From Larkinella sp051857545 (GTDB lineage Bacteria > Bacteroidota > Bacteroidia > Cytophagales > Spirosomataceae), in assembly GCF_051857545.1 (NCBI RefSeq), contig NZ_JBPZHB010000009.1, forward strand, positions 186,001-250,000: a stretch of DNA of 64,000 nt, read 5' to 3'. Positions 25,701-33,455 of this stretch are shown here, piece after piece. The notes below the pieces were generated by a model that was not told the origin of the DNA, made no database searches, and worked only from the letters and a program-made list of their open reading frames with translations. A program made the position numbers and the translations under genes. Numbering within the stretch: the first letter of the stretch is position 1; every line of letters begins with the position of its first letter.

Positions 25701-26499
25701 GATCGTCGTGCAACTTTTTCACCTTGTCGCCCACCGCCCAGAGAATGCCCTGTTCGATCAAATCCTGAAAACCGGGGACATTCCACGTCCGTTGATCATG
25801 GCCGTAGGCCGTATAAAAAACCCGGCCTTTGCCGTAGTTGCGGGTCCAGGTATAGGGTTCGGTTTTCTGACCGGGTCGGTCTTTTTCCTGATCCGCCTTG
25901 ATGTCGCGCACCGCCAGCACATTGTTGTCGGCCTGGAGTTTTTCGTGCAGATACGTTTCGTCGTAGGCTTTAAACGGTTTCAGGCCCATAATGGCCGGGT
26001 GGCCGGGCTGAACGGTCAAGGTCTGAATCGTATCCATCCGGTGACGCCAGAATTGCCCGCCCACCATTTTGACGTATTCCGGCGAATTCCGGAAACAGTA
26101 CGAAGCGCAGTGAATCGGAATCAGGCCTTTGCCACCAGCCACAAAATCGATCAGCGCCTTCTCCTGGGGCTGCGGGATGCTGTCCCAGTTGGCATAAATC
26201 AGCAAACCGTCGTATTTCGCCAGGTTCTCTGCATTGATGTCTTCCAGCCGGTCGGTGTAGGTCAGGTTAATGCCTTTATCCCCCAACGCAGCCATCAGTT
26301 CCGGCACGCGTTCCGACGGGCGGTGGTGGCCGTTGTCGCCCAGAAACAGAATTTCCGTCCGCCGGGGCTGGTCGGGATTCGTGGCCGAAACGCCCGGTCG
26401 TCCGCCCATGTCGCGCGGACTGCTGGCCGGTTGCCGACGGGCGCAATCGGTGAGCAGAACCACCAGCCCCAGGGTCAGAAATATATTAAAGTTTTTCAT
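22714..26499 (-). CDS. ThuA/PVC-type dehydrogenase/CARDB/cupredoxin multidomain lipoprotein
   Basis: This 1261-residue protein is exported by a lipoprotein-like signal ending in LLTDC (Cys19, with an unusual Asp before it). Domains in order: ThuA-like (about 45-260), a PVC-type membrane-bound dehydrogenase beta-propeller (about 300-680), a HEAT-like helical part (about 690-850), a CARDB beta domain (about 930-1030), a short helical part, and a C-terminal azurin/plastocyanin-like domain (about 1140-1250). The last has the type-1 copper ligands in MQHNIVV and CTFPGHWRIM (His; Cys-x4-His-x3-Met). ThuA and PVC domains are linked with sugar or sugar-derivative oxidation. No CxxCH heme site is seen, so the cupredoxin could be the electron acceptor. 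Its partner is the MocA-type oxidoreductase at 26524. Confidence 0.85.
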   Translation of the reverse strand: MKNFNIFLTLGLVVLLTDCARRQPASSPRDMGGRPGVSATNPDQPRRTEILFLGDNGHHRPSERVPELMAALGDKGINLTYTDRLEDINAENLAKYDGLLIYANWDSIPQPQEKALIDFVAGGKGLIPIHCASYCFRNSPEYVKMVGGQFWRHRMDTIQTLTVQPGHPAIMGLKPFKAYDETYLHEKLQADNNVLAVRDIKADQEKDRPGQKTEPYTWTRNYGKGRVFYTAYGHDQRTWNVPGFQDLIEQGILWAVGDKVKKLHDDLKPQPFQYVEANLPNYEKRSGPQMRQLPLSPEESMKHIQVPVDFTLEQFAHEPDVMHPIAMAWDERGRLFVLITKDYPNERKDTGGTDYILICEDTNKDGKADKFTKFADGLSIPTGLAFVNGGIMVSQAPHMLFLKDTNGDDKADEKKILFTGFGTGDTHAGPSNLHVGFDNWVWGCIGYSGFVGKVGADSLKFSQGFFRFKPDGSKLEFVTSTSNNTWGLAFNETGDVFGSTANNSHGWYMAIPHRYFPGGLGSGSRGTDTHKDMKPITEKVRQVDVFGGFTAAAGHNFYTARAFPKSYWNKVAFVSEPTGHILHQNIMVKKGTDFDDSEGLGFNLLAGADEWVAPVFAEVGPDGAVWVVDWYSYIIQHNPTPKGAQNGPGNAYQTDLRDFTHGRIYRVAYKKAPAYTPLSLSKDRPAELVAALKNNNMFWRQTAQRLLVERGQKDIVPQLLDLVKDQTLDEIGINPSAIHALWTLQGLGALDGSDANALQTATAALKHACAGVRKTAVQVLPRNEASASALLQANALNDKEPLVVLNTLLALSEMPLTPAVETAVLTRLNDAKEVNDRWLPDAFACALTSHDGKLMQTFLKQMVQNSKTGPKAAESMSGHHDHAAMTAQATAQPAPTMASSSDKPDLVITKVRTEPASPYVRESTRIFVEVTNRGGVAIPEGTPIPLAIRIEGQGRKTEYVSQKHTAGIKPGETVVIQEGNNGPWNTNFTVSFETAGDYSVVATVDGNNVLAEGNENNNGFTHKLTYRPPQSMSAFVLERAIRNYTSAAPADAVVGLLRLSQQMDAAGSTAIVKGISDGWGFRRKATLNEADKSFVASLVTTIPSENRERMNRVLQAWGVSAEPAADPNVETVRIKPIKEALQFDKKEFTVTAGKQVEIIFENTDAMQHNIVVGKPKSLEIIGAAADKLITAKDGAERNYVPSIPQVVASSPLVNPEQTYRLKFTAPAQPGDYPFVCTFPGHWRIMNGIMRVKTAPAEKAAK

Positions 26500-26523
26500 A
26501 GTGGGTTGTTTTAACGCGTGGTA

Positions 26524-27642
26524 TTACAAACTCCCAAAATCCGGCAAATTCTTCAGATTGCCGCCTTCCATCGCCGAGTCGTGCGCCAGAATGCCCACGC
26601 TCGTCCAGTTAGCCGATTGCACCGCATTGGGGAACGGGTCGCGGTCTTCGACAATAGCCGACACAAATTCGTGCACCATATGCGGGTGCGAACCGCCGTG
26701 ACCACTGCCCTGAATGAAGGACAAGTGGGCGTTATCTTCCTCATTATAAACCCCCTGGGTCGTAAACGACTGAATTTCAGCCGGCAGATAGTGCGCAAAA
26801 TCCGGCACTTTCACCCGTTCCGGAATCTCGGGTTCGGGCTTTTTGGCCGTATGAATAACCGGGTCTTCGCCTTCGATCAGCGGCCATTCAAAGGACTTCA
26901 GCGAGCCGTAGACTTCAAAACTTTCGCGGTATTGACGGGCGGTATCGAACAAAGACCGGTAGACATAGGCCGACAAGTCGCTGTCTTTGAACTTGATGTG
27001 GGCCGATTCAACCGCAAACGGAGAGTTGTAATGCGGAATCAACTCTTCCCGGATTGTTCCGGAACCGAAGCACGACACGTATTCGGCTTCCAGTTGCAGC
27101 AAACCGGCCACCGGGCCAACGCAGTGGGTAGCGTAGTGCATGGGTGGCAAACCGGGCCAGTAGCCGGGCCAGCCGTCCATGTCCTGCTGGTGGCTGGCTT
27201 TCAGAAACTGGATTTTCCCCAACTCCCCTTTTTCATATAACTCCTTGACAAACAGAAACTCACGGCTATATACCACCGTTTCCATCATCATGTATTTTTT
27301 GCCGGTTTCGTTGCAGGTTTTCACAATTTCCATGCACTCTTCTACCGAAGTTGCCATCGGAACCGTGCAAGCCACGTGTTTTCCGGCGCGCAGGGCTTTC
27401 AGGGTCTGTTCGGCGTGGTTGTGAATCGGCGAATTGATGTGAACGGCGTCCACATTCGGATCAGCCAGCAGATCGTCGATATTGCTGTAGCGTTTTTCGA
27501 TGCCGAACGCATCACCAATTTCATTTAGTTTTTCCGTATTGCGCTGGCAAATGGCATACATGTTCGTATGCGGGTGACGCTGATAAATGGGGATGAACTC
27601 GGCTCCGAAGCCCAGTCCGACGATGGCAATATTGATTTTCAT
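26524..27642 (-). CDS. Gfo/Idh/MocA-family oxidoreductase
   Basis: The 372-residue protein starts MKINIAIVGLGFGAEFIP, the NAD(P)-binding Rossmann loop. An upstream in-frame ATG (27699) would put 19 basic residues ahead of this and is rejected. The central domain is a typical GFO_IDH_MocA C-terminal fold. The usual EKP motif, whose lysine is catalytic, is replaced by CTVPMA in GKHVACTVPMATS, so this member may use another residue or another chemistry. It sits just upstream of the ThuA dehydrogenase gene on the same strand (24 bases between), so the pair is likely an operon for oxidising a sugar or cyclitol. Confidence 0.85.
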   Translation of the reverse strand: MKINIAIVGLGFGAEFIPIYQRHPHTNMYAICQRNTEKLNEIGDAFGIEKRYSNIDDLLADPNVDAVHINSPIHNHAEQTLKALRAGKHVACTVPMATSVEECMEIVKTCNETGKKYMMMETVVYSREFLFVKELYEKGELGKIQFLKASHQQDMDGWPGYWPGLPPMHYATHCVGPVAGLLQLEAEYVSCFGSGTIREELIPHYNSPFAVESAHIKFKDSDLSAYVYRSLFDTARQYRESFEVYGSLKSFEWPLIEGEDPVIHTAKKPEPEIPERVKVPDFAHYLPAEIQSFTTQGVYNEEDNAHLSFIQGSGHGGSHPHMVHEFVSAIVEDRDPFPNAVQSANWTSVGILAHDSAMEGGNLKNLPDFGSL

Positions 27643-27880
27643 ACTGGTAGAACGGATTTTCTGACCCGTCTTTCTTTTGGATTTAGAACCGGTCTGCAAC
27701 CAACTTTAACGAGTAGCAGCCGTGGAGTGATGAAATTAATTAATAATTTGGGTTGCTTGTTGCAAAATTTTGGGCTGAATAAATCCATTGATTCCGGCTT
27801 ATTCCTATTTATTCTCAATCAATTACTACAAAAGTAAGCAACAATTTATGATTCTTCTCGGCTTTTCTTGCCAAATACCG

Positions 27881-27914
27881 ATTGTATTTTAACTAAAAAA
27901 GTTTGATAAATTTG
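27881..27914 (+). promoter_or_regulatory. Candidate promoter of AraC regulator gene
   Basis: ATTG/TTGT near 27881-27885 and TAAATTTG at 27907-27914 form a Bacteroidota-like -33/-7 pair with about 21-22 bases between. The start codon is 27 bases further on. The same gap must also hold the divergent promoter of the MocA-type gene. Confidence 0.5.
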
Positions 27915-27941
27915 TGAAAGACAGCAAAAGAGAGCAAACTT

Positions 27942-28814
27942 ATGCGAATTGCCCTGCGAAAAGACCTGGAACCCGTTGCATCTTCCTTCATCGTGAAGGA
28001 GCTTGTTGAACCACACTTCGACCCCAACTGGCATTTTCACCCGCACTACCAGTTGTTTCTGGTGGTGGAAGGAACCGGAACCCGGTTTATTGGCGACTCG
28101 ATCAAGCCCTTTTCGGAGGGTGATCTGGTTTTTCTGGGGCCGAATCTGCCGCATCTCTGGCGCAGTGATCACGCGTTTTTTCAGCGCGATTCCGGTCTGG
28201 TAACCCGGGGCATTGTTGTCTATTTTCCGGAGGATTTTCTGGGTGATCACTTCTTCGACAAACCGGAAATGAGCCTGATCCAGCAATTGCTCGAACACGC
28301 CCGCCGGGGTCTGGAATGGACCGGCCCGACCCAGAAACTGGTGCAGGATACCTTGCAGAAATTAGCCAGCCAACCGGTCAATTTCAACCGCGTGATGACC
28401 CTGCTCAGCTTGCTCGACGAACTTTCCCACGCCGTCGACTACCGGTATATTACCAGCCTGGGGTATACCAATACCGTGAAACCGTCGGAGACCGACCGGA
28501 TGCAACAGGTGCATAATTACGTGCTGGGCCATTTTCACGACGACATCAGTCTGGATTCCGTGGCCGATCTGGCGGGGATGACGCCACCGGCTTTCTGTCG
28601 CTATTTTAAAGCCCGGGCCAACAAAACGTTTTCGGAATTTGTATCGGAAATCCGCATTGGCCACTCCTGTAAACTGCTGATGGAAGGCAAATTGACGGTC
28701 ACACAAGTTAGTTACGAAAGTGGCTACCGCACCCTTTCCAACTTCAACCGCCAGTTCAAAGGCATTACCGGGCAGACACCGTCGGAATATGTCCGCACCG
28801 TTCGGGCGGTCTAA
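27942..28814 (+). CDS. AraC-family transcriptional regulator with cupin sensor domain
   Basis: The 290-residue protein has an N-terminal cupin (about 10-95; HFDPNWHFHPHYQLFLVVEG is the sugar-binding-type barrel with paired histidines). The C-terminal double helix-turn-helix AraC domain (about 190-288) ends in TVTQVSYESGYRTLSNFNRQ and FKGITGQTPSEYVR. Such regulators bind a sugar or small ligand and activate adjacent catabolic genes. It is divergent from the MocA/ThuA dehydrogenase operon with a 299-base gap, so it most likely controls that operon. This is inference from position. Confidence 0.9.
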   Translation: MRIALRKDLEPVASSFIVKELVEPHFDPNWHFHPHYQLFLVVEGTGTRFIGDSIKPFSEGDLVFLGPNLPHLWRSDHAFFQRDSGLVTRGIVVYFPEDFLGDHFFDKPEMSLIQQLLEHARRGLEWTGPTQKLVQDTLQKLASQPVNFNRVMTLLSLLDELSHAVDYRYITSLGYTNTVKPSETDRMQQVHNYVLGHFHDDISLDSVADLAGMTPPAFCRYFKARANKTFSEFVSEIRIGHSCKLLMEGKLTVTQVSYESGYRTLSNFNRQFKGITGQTPSEYVRTVRAV

Positions 28815-28838
28815 CATCGTCCAACGGCCTTGTTTTGC

Positions 28839-28846
28839 TATCTTTG
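28839..28846 (+). promoter_or_regulatory. -7 promoter element (TATCTTTG) next to a start codon
   Basis: TATCTTTG is a perfect TAnnTTTG match ending four bases before the ATG at 28851, the same spacing as at 15519-15526. It suggests a leaderless transcript for the response regulator. No good -33 element is seen. Confidence 0.4.
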
Positions 28847-28850
28847 CCCC

Positions 28851-30191
28851 ATGCAAGGCACTATCCTCATTATCGACGACGAAGACCGTCTCCGCCAACT
28901 CCTGGCCCGACTCCTCAGCCTTGAAGGGTATCACGTTCTGGAAGCCAACAACGCCCGCAACGGCCTTCGGGTGCTGGAACAGGAAGATATTCATCTGGTG
29001 ATCAGCGACGTGAAGCTGCCCGACAAAAACGGCATTGACCTCACGGCCCAGATCCGACAACAGTATCCCGCCACCGAAATCATTGTTCTGACGGCGTTCG
29101 GCACCATTGCCGATGGCGTTACTGCCATTAAAAACGGCGCTTTCGATTACATCACCAAAGGTGATGACAATGATCGCATCATTCCGCTCGTCAGCCGGGC
29201 CATTGAAAAGGCGCAGTTGCAGTTTCGGATTCGGCAACTGGAAGAAAAAGTCAGCAAACGCTATGGTTTTGAGAGCATTATCGGCGAATCAAAACCCATC
29301 AAGCAAGCCGTTGACCTGGCCCGAAAAGTGGCGGTAACCGACACAACCGTGTTGCTGACCGGCGAAACCGGAACGGGAAAAGAAGTGTTTGCACAGGCGA
29401 TCCACCAGGCCAGCCCCCGGCGGTCGGGCGGGTTTGTAGCAGTCAATTGCAGTGCGCTGGGAAAAGAAATTCTGGAAAGTGAACTTTTTGGCCACCGCGC
29501 CGGGTCTTTCACCGGAGCATCCCGTGACAAAAAAGGACTGTTCGAAGAGGCCAGTAAAGGCACTATTTTTCTCGATGAAATCGGCGAAATGGCGCTTGAT
29601 CTACAGGCCAAATTGCTTCGTGTGCTGGAAATGCACGAGTTTATCCGGGTTGGCGATACCAAACCGACCAAAGTGGATGTGCGTGTTGTGGCCGCCACCA
29701 ACCGCGATCTGGAACGAGAAGCCACTGCCGGACAATTTCGACTCGATCTGTATTACCGGCTGTCGGTATTCCGGATCGAGTTGCCTTCGCTGCGCGACCG
29801 TCGCGACGACATCCCGGCTTTGGCGGAGCAATTCGCCCGGCAAAGTGCGCTAAAAATTGGAAAGCGTGATGTACTGCTCCGTCCGGATTTTCAGCAAAAA
29901 CTCCGGCAACACGATTGGAAGGGGAATATTCGGGAGTTAAAAAATGTGATTGAGCGGGCGGTTATTCTCGCCGATGGACCGGAATTAACCCCGGAACTGC
30001 TGCCCTACGATCTACTCTATGCCGGGAAATTTACGCCCTCCGGACCGGTTTTTGATCTGGCTCAGGTCGAAGAAAACCACATCCGGCATGTTCTCGACCA
30101 TACCAACGGCAACAAAACCGAGGCCGCCCGGCTTCTCAACATCGGCCTCACCACGTTGTACCGAAAAATAGCCGAATACCAGATTAGTTAA
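28851..30191 (+). CDS. NtrC-family sigma-54-dependent response regulator
   Basis: The 446-residue protein has a receiver domain (about 4-115; TILIIDDEDRL, phospho-acceptor Asp in ISDVKLP), a sigma-54-interacting AAA+ domain (about 140-365; Walker A GETGTGKE, GAFTGA-loop variant HRAGSFTGASRDKKG, Walker B GTIFLDEIGEM) and a Fis-type helix-turn-helix at the C-terminus (NKTEAARLLNIGLTTLYRKI). It activates sigma-54 promoters by ATP hydrolysis once phosphorylated. The start MQGTILIIDDE is preferred over an upstream ATG at 28830. No kinase is adjacent. The stop codon lies in the first bases of an inverted repeat. Confidence 0.95.
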   Translation: MQGTILIIDDEDRLRQLLARLLSLEGYHVLEANNARNGLRVLEQEDIHLVISDVKLPDKNGIDLTAQIRQQYPATEIIVLTAFGTIADGVTAIKNGAFDYITKGDDNDRIIPLVSRAIEKAQLQFRIRQLEEKVSKRYGFESIIGESKPIKQAVDLARKVAVTDTTVLLTGETGTGKEVFAQAIHQASPRRSGGFVAVNCSALGKEILESELFGHRAGSFTGASRDKKGLFEEASKGTIFLDEIGEMALDLQAKLLRVLEMHEFIRVGDTKPTKVDVRVVAATNRDLEREATAGQFRLDLYYRLSVFRIELPSLRDRRDDIPALAEQFARQSALKIGKRDVLLRPDFQQKLRQHDWKGNIRELKNVIERAVILADGPELTPELLPYDLLYAGKFTPSGPVFDLAQVEENHIRHVLDHTNGNKTEAARLLNIGLTTLYRKIAEYQIS

Positions 30192-30248
30192 GAGTGAAGA
30201 GTTAAGAGTTAAACGCGGTAGCCAACTCTTAACTCTTCACTCTTAACT
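30186..30248. repeat. 25-bp perfect inverted repeat (AACTCTT family)
   Basis: Arms 30186-30210 and 30224-30248 are perfectly complementary and made of AAGAGTT-type heptamers, with a 13-base loop. The repeat lies between the convergent response regulator and hydrolase genes and overlaps the regulator stop codon. It shares its unit with the array at 22567-22711. Confidence 0.9.
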
Positions 30249-30253
30249 CTTCG

Positions 30254-31117
30254 CTAATAAGTCGTTTCCGTCACTGTGGTGGTTGACGTGATGAACGAAA
30301 GGAGGTCTTCATTCAACTCGTCTTTTTGCGTGAAGTACAAACCGTGCGGTTCGCCTTCATACACCAGCAATTGCGATTGTGGAATCAGCTCGTGCGTTTT
30401 CTGACCGGAAGATTCAAAGGGAACGGTTTGATCCGCATCACCGTGAATGATGAGCGTTGGAACCGTAACGGCTGCCAGGTCTGAGCGGAAATCTGTACTC
30501 GAAAAGGCCTTAGCGCATTCAATCGTCGCCTGGGGTGAACCCAGCAACGCCAGCGTTTGGTCCCACTTGAGATGCGAATCACTTACCGGATGATTCAGCA
30601 TGCTGACCCCATAGAACTGTTTGCCAAACGAGGCTAAAAAGTCCGCCCGGTCGGCCTGCATTTTCTCCAGCATTTCGTCAAAAACCGATTGATCGACGCC
30701 GTCCGGATTGTCTTCCGTTTTCAGCATGTAAGGCGTTACAGCACTCACCAGTACAATTTTTGAAACCCGATTCGAGCCATAGCGGCTTAGATACCGGACA
30801 ACTTCGCCCCCACCCATCGAAAAACCAACCAGGGTCACGTTCTGCAAATCCAGTTCGTCCAGAACCGCTTTCAGATCGGCAGCTAACGTATCGTAATCAT
30901 ATCCATCCCAGGGTTTCGACGACTTCCCAAATCCCCGGCGGTCATAAGCAATGCAGCGCAGCCCATGTTTGGGCAATTCAGTCAATTGATACTCCCACAT
31001 CTCGTGGCTCAACGGCCAGCCGTGAATCAACACGACGGGATTTCCCGTACCCCAGTCCTGATAGAACAGATTGACCGGCTCGCCATTGCGACCGGTTCCA
31101 GCTTGAATGTAACTCAT
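30254..31117 (-). CDS. Alpha/beta hydrolase (chloroperoxidase-like)
   Basis: The 287-residue protein fits the non-heme chloroperoxidase/esterase group of alpha/beta hydrolases. It has the oxyanion segment IHGWPLSHEMWEYQ (31-44), the nucleophile elbow GFSMGGGE with Ser100, an acid in GDADQTVPF (about 226-234) and the catalytic His in EPHGLY (His258). It probably hydrolyses an ester or lactone; bromo/chloroperoxidase names reflect side activity. It has no signal peptide. It is followed by a heptamer repeat and is transcribed alone. Confidence 0.88.
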   Translation of the reverse strand: MSYIQAGTGRNGEPVNLFYQDWGTGNPVVLIHGWPLSHEMWEYQLTELPKHGLRCIAYDRRGFGKSSKPWDGYDYDTLAADLKAVLDELDLQNVTLVGFSMGGGEVVRYLSRYGSNRVSKIVLVSAVTPYMLKTEDNPDGVDQSVFDEMLEKMQADRADFLASFGKQFYGVSMLNHPVSDSHLKWDQTLALLGSPQATIECAKAFSSTDFRSDLAAVTVPTLIIHGDADQTVPFESSGQKTHELIPQSQLLVYEGEPHGLYFTQKDELNEDLLSFITSTTTVTETTY

Positions 31118-31216
31118 AACGTTGATTGATTAAAAAGTTATGCCATACTAACGTAAGCATTCGGCAGACGGTTTTTTATTTTGCAAAAACTGACGGAAGG
31201 TCGGCGCACAATCGCT

Positions 31217-32278
31217 TTAACCAAACAAATTCAGTTGCCTTTTCCGAAGAAAACGGGTCGTGTCCAGTTTCGGGAAAGCATGGTTAGGCATGTATTTCTG
31301 GATGGCAATCTCGTGAAACTGCCGGATCTGTTCGGCATACTTGCCCTCGCCCGACATCCGGGTTCCAAACCGCGAATCGTTCAACTGTCCGCCGTGGCAC
31401 TCACGAATCTGATTCAGCACTTTGTCGGCCCGATCCGGGTAATTTTTGCGAATCCAGTCTTCAAACAAAGGCCCAATGGCGCCATTCAGGCGCACAATGG
31501 TGTATCCCGCACACGATGCCCCGTGTCGGGAAGCCGCTTCGATCAGCTTCGGAATCTCCTGATCGGTCAGACCGGGAATAATCGGCGCCGTCATCACGCC
31601 CACCGGAATACCGGCTTTGGTGAGTTCAGCCACGACCTGTAACCGTCGTTTGGCCGTCACCGTCCGGGGTTCCATCGCCTGACGTAATTTATCATCTAGG
31701 GTTGTAATGGTGATCAAAACCATCACGAGATTCTGGGCCGCCATCTGCTGCAACAGGTCTATATCCCGCAAGATGAGCGCATTTTTCGTAATGATGCTGA
31801 CCGGATTTCGGTACATCAGGCACAGCTCCAGAATCCGGCGGGTCAATTGAAACCGACGTTCAGCGGGCTGGTAGCAATCCGTATTGCCAGACAAATGAAT
31901 GACTTCCGGCTCGTAATTTTTCGAGAGGAACTCCTTTTCCAGCAAGACCGGTGCATTTTTTTTGACCATGATCTTGCTCTCGAAATCAAGCCCCGCCGAA
32001 AAACCCCAAAACTCGTGCGAGTTCCGGGCATAGCAGTAAATACAGCCGTGTTCGCAACCCATATACGGGTTTACCGAAGCAATAAAACCGATGTCCGGGC
32101 TATTGGGTCGGCTGACAATCTGTTTGGGGTTTTCTTCAAAAAATTGCGTTCGAACGGTTGGCTCCGGAAAATCGTCATCGGGAACATTCTGCTCCTCGTC
32201 GGGTTCTATCCGCAAGGCCTGAAAGCGATTGGGCGCATTGAACTGGGCTCCACGCCCTTTTAAATAGTCGTTTTTCAT
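31217..32278 (-). CDS. Radical SAM protein, PA0069/SPL-like family
   Basis: The 353-residue protein has the radical SAM cluster motif C-x3-C-x2-C in GCEHGCIYCYARNSHEFWGF (about 74-93), here with the Tyr-Ala-Arg-x-Ser-His sequence typical of the PA0069/Rv2578c branch. It then shows VIHLSGNTDCYQPAERRFQLT and a barrel ending near 280. A 4Fe-4S cluster and SAM generate a radical; the substrate of this branch is not established, and spore photoproduct repair should not be assumed. The start at 32278 is natural. It is a single gene with its own upstream AT-rich region. Confidence 0.88.
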   Translation of the reverse strand: MKNDYLKGRGAQFNAPNRFQALRIEPDEEQNVPDDDFPEPTVRTQFFEENPKQIVSRPNSPDIGFIASVNPYMGCEHGCIYCYARNSHEFWGFSAGLDFESKIMVKKNAPVLLEKEFLSKNYEPEVIHLSGNTDCYQPAERRFQLTRRILELCLMYRNPVSIITKNALILRDIDLLQQMAAQNLVMVLITITTLDDKLRQAMEPRTVTAKRRLQVVAELTKAGIPVGVMTAPIIPGLTDQEIPKLIEAASRHGASCAGYTIVRLNGAIGPLFEDWIRKNYPDRADKVLNQIRECHGGQLNDSRFGTRMSGEGKYAEQIRQFHEIAIQKYMPNHAFPKLDTTRFLRKRQLNLFG

Positions 32279-32453
32279 ATCCTTGAGTCTTCAGCAGTTC
32301 AGTCCGTAATAATATAAGTAAAATATATGCAACACAACTAAAATATATTTTATTTTCCTGGCTGATAATTTGTACGCCCTTGCCTGTTAATTTTTCTTAA
32401 ATAACCCTCTTACTTTGTCTACCTTTTTGTTTATATCGAACTTGCCGTCGATT

Positions 32454-33155
32454 ATGAAACTTTTATTATTCTTCTTCCTTTTTATCTCCATTGCGTCGCT
32501 GGCCCAAACGCCGAAGTACATTATCGGCAAAGTACTGGATCAGGAAACGGGCCGGGGTGTAACCAACGCCAGCGTCATCAACAAACGTTCGCTGGCCGTC
32601 GGACGCACCAATCAGATTGGTAATTATTACCTCCAGGTGAAACCGGGAGATTCGGTGGTTATCACCAGCCCCACCCACGGACGGATGGCTTTTCTGTGGG
32701 ACGGAACCACGCAACAACCTGTGATGCGAATCAAGCGACAACTGGCCGATAACGTCATCGAACTGGCGGAAGTGACCGTACGGGGCAAGCAGGAAGCCGA
32801 ACTCAAGCGGGAACTCGAAATCCTGCTTGCGGAACCGGAAGCCAAACGCGGGGTGTCGGGCGAACAGGTGCTCGACCGGGTGGCTTCCGGCTCGGTGATT
32901 ACGCTGCTCTATGAAGCCTTCAGCAAGCGGGCCAAGTCGGATCGCAAAGCGCTGGTGTTGATGCAGGAAGACCGCCGGCACAAACTGGCATCGTACCGTT
33001 TCGATCTGGTGGCTGGCCGGGCAACCGATTTATCGGGGGATGAACTCACAAAATTTAAGGATTTCTGCCGCTTCGACGATATGTTCGTCCTGCAATCCAG
33101 CGAGTACGAATTGACTTTCGCCATTTTACAGCGATTAAAAGAATTCAAGCGGTAA
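32454..33155 (+). CDS. Exported carboxypeptidase-regulatory-like domain protein
   Basis: The 233-residue protein has a signal peptide (MKLLLFFFLFISIASLAQ) followed by a CarboxypepD_reg-like beta-sandwich (about 20-95: IIGKVLDQETGRGVTNASVI, then GRTNQIGNYYLQVKPGDSVV). The C-terminal part (about 105-230) is helical and charged (KQEAELKRELEILLAEPE). In Bacteroidota such domains occur at the start of TonB-dependent receptors and in small outer-membrane-associated proteins; no plug or barrel is present here. An ATG at 32415 would add 13 residues before the signal and is rejected. Confidence 0.75.
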   Translation: MKLLLFFFLFISIASLAQTPKYIIGKVLDQETGRGVTNASVINKRSLAVGRTNQIGNYYLQVKPGDSVVITSPTHGRMAFLWDGTTQQPVMRIKRQLADNVIELAEVTVRGKQEAELKRELEILLAEPEAKRGVSGEQVLDRVASGSVITLLYEAFSKRAKSDRKALVLMQEDRRHKLASYRFDLVAGRATDLSGDELTKFKDFCRFDDMFVLQSSEYELTFAILQRLKEFKR

Positions 33156-33455
33156 CTTCTGCGGGTGGGTATTGAGATTACTGGAAATTTGAAGCCATTG
33201 GACGGTAAGTAAAATCACTTACCGGAAACAAAAAAGCCATGCGGGATTTCCCTCATGGCTTTCTGATTTACTCAACGTTATGAAAAACTTTTCTTTTCGA
33301 TGCAAATATATACTATTAGTTATAATATAAAATCCAAAAAGGTTAAAAAAATTTTACATGATCAATTTCTCCCTTATTACACCCTCACAATCAACCTATT
33401 AAACTGTTCACGAAAACCGACAAATCGCGGTAAAAATAAGTACTAATACTCATTA
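33156..33455. other. Convergent intergenic region with two hairpins
   Basis: A 300-base gap between the exported protein and the LolD-like gene. A small hairpin GGTAAGT...ACTTACC (33205-33224) precedes the terminator-like hairpin at 33233-33262. The remainder is AT-rich with no open frame of interest. Confidence 0.5.
33233..33262 (+). terminator. Intrinsic terminator-like hairpin
   Basis: AAAGCCATG (33233-33241) pairs with CATGGCTTT (33254-33262), with GGG/CCC inside. The run of A before and T after allows function on both strands, serving the convergent genes. Confidence 0.75.

Noticed and set aside
25198..26514. 438-codon open frame on the plus strand
   Set aside because: It runs antisense to the well-supported ThuA/dehydrogenase gene and has no recognisable domain; long antisense frames are common in GC-biased coding sequence.
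21303..30191. Sensor kinase at 21303 and NtrC-type regulator at 28851 as a cognate pair
   Set aside because: They are more than 6 kb apart with genes on both strands between them; nothing in the sequence links them beyond a shared repeat family.
31217..32278. Radical SAM protein as a spore photoproduct lyase paired with the photolyase at 1-1125
   Set aside because: The sequence after the cluster motif fits the PA0069 branch, not true spore photoproduct lyases, and the genes are 30 kb apart in a non-spore-forming lineage.
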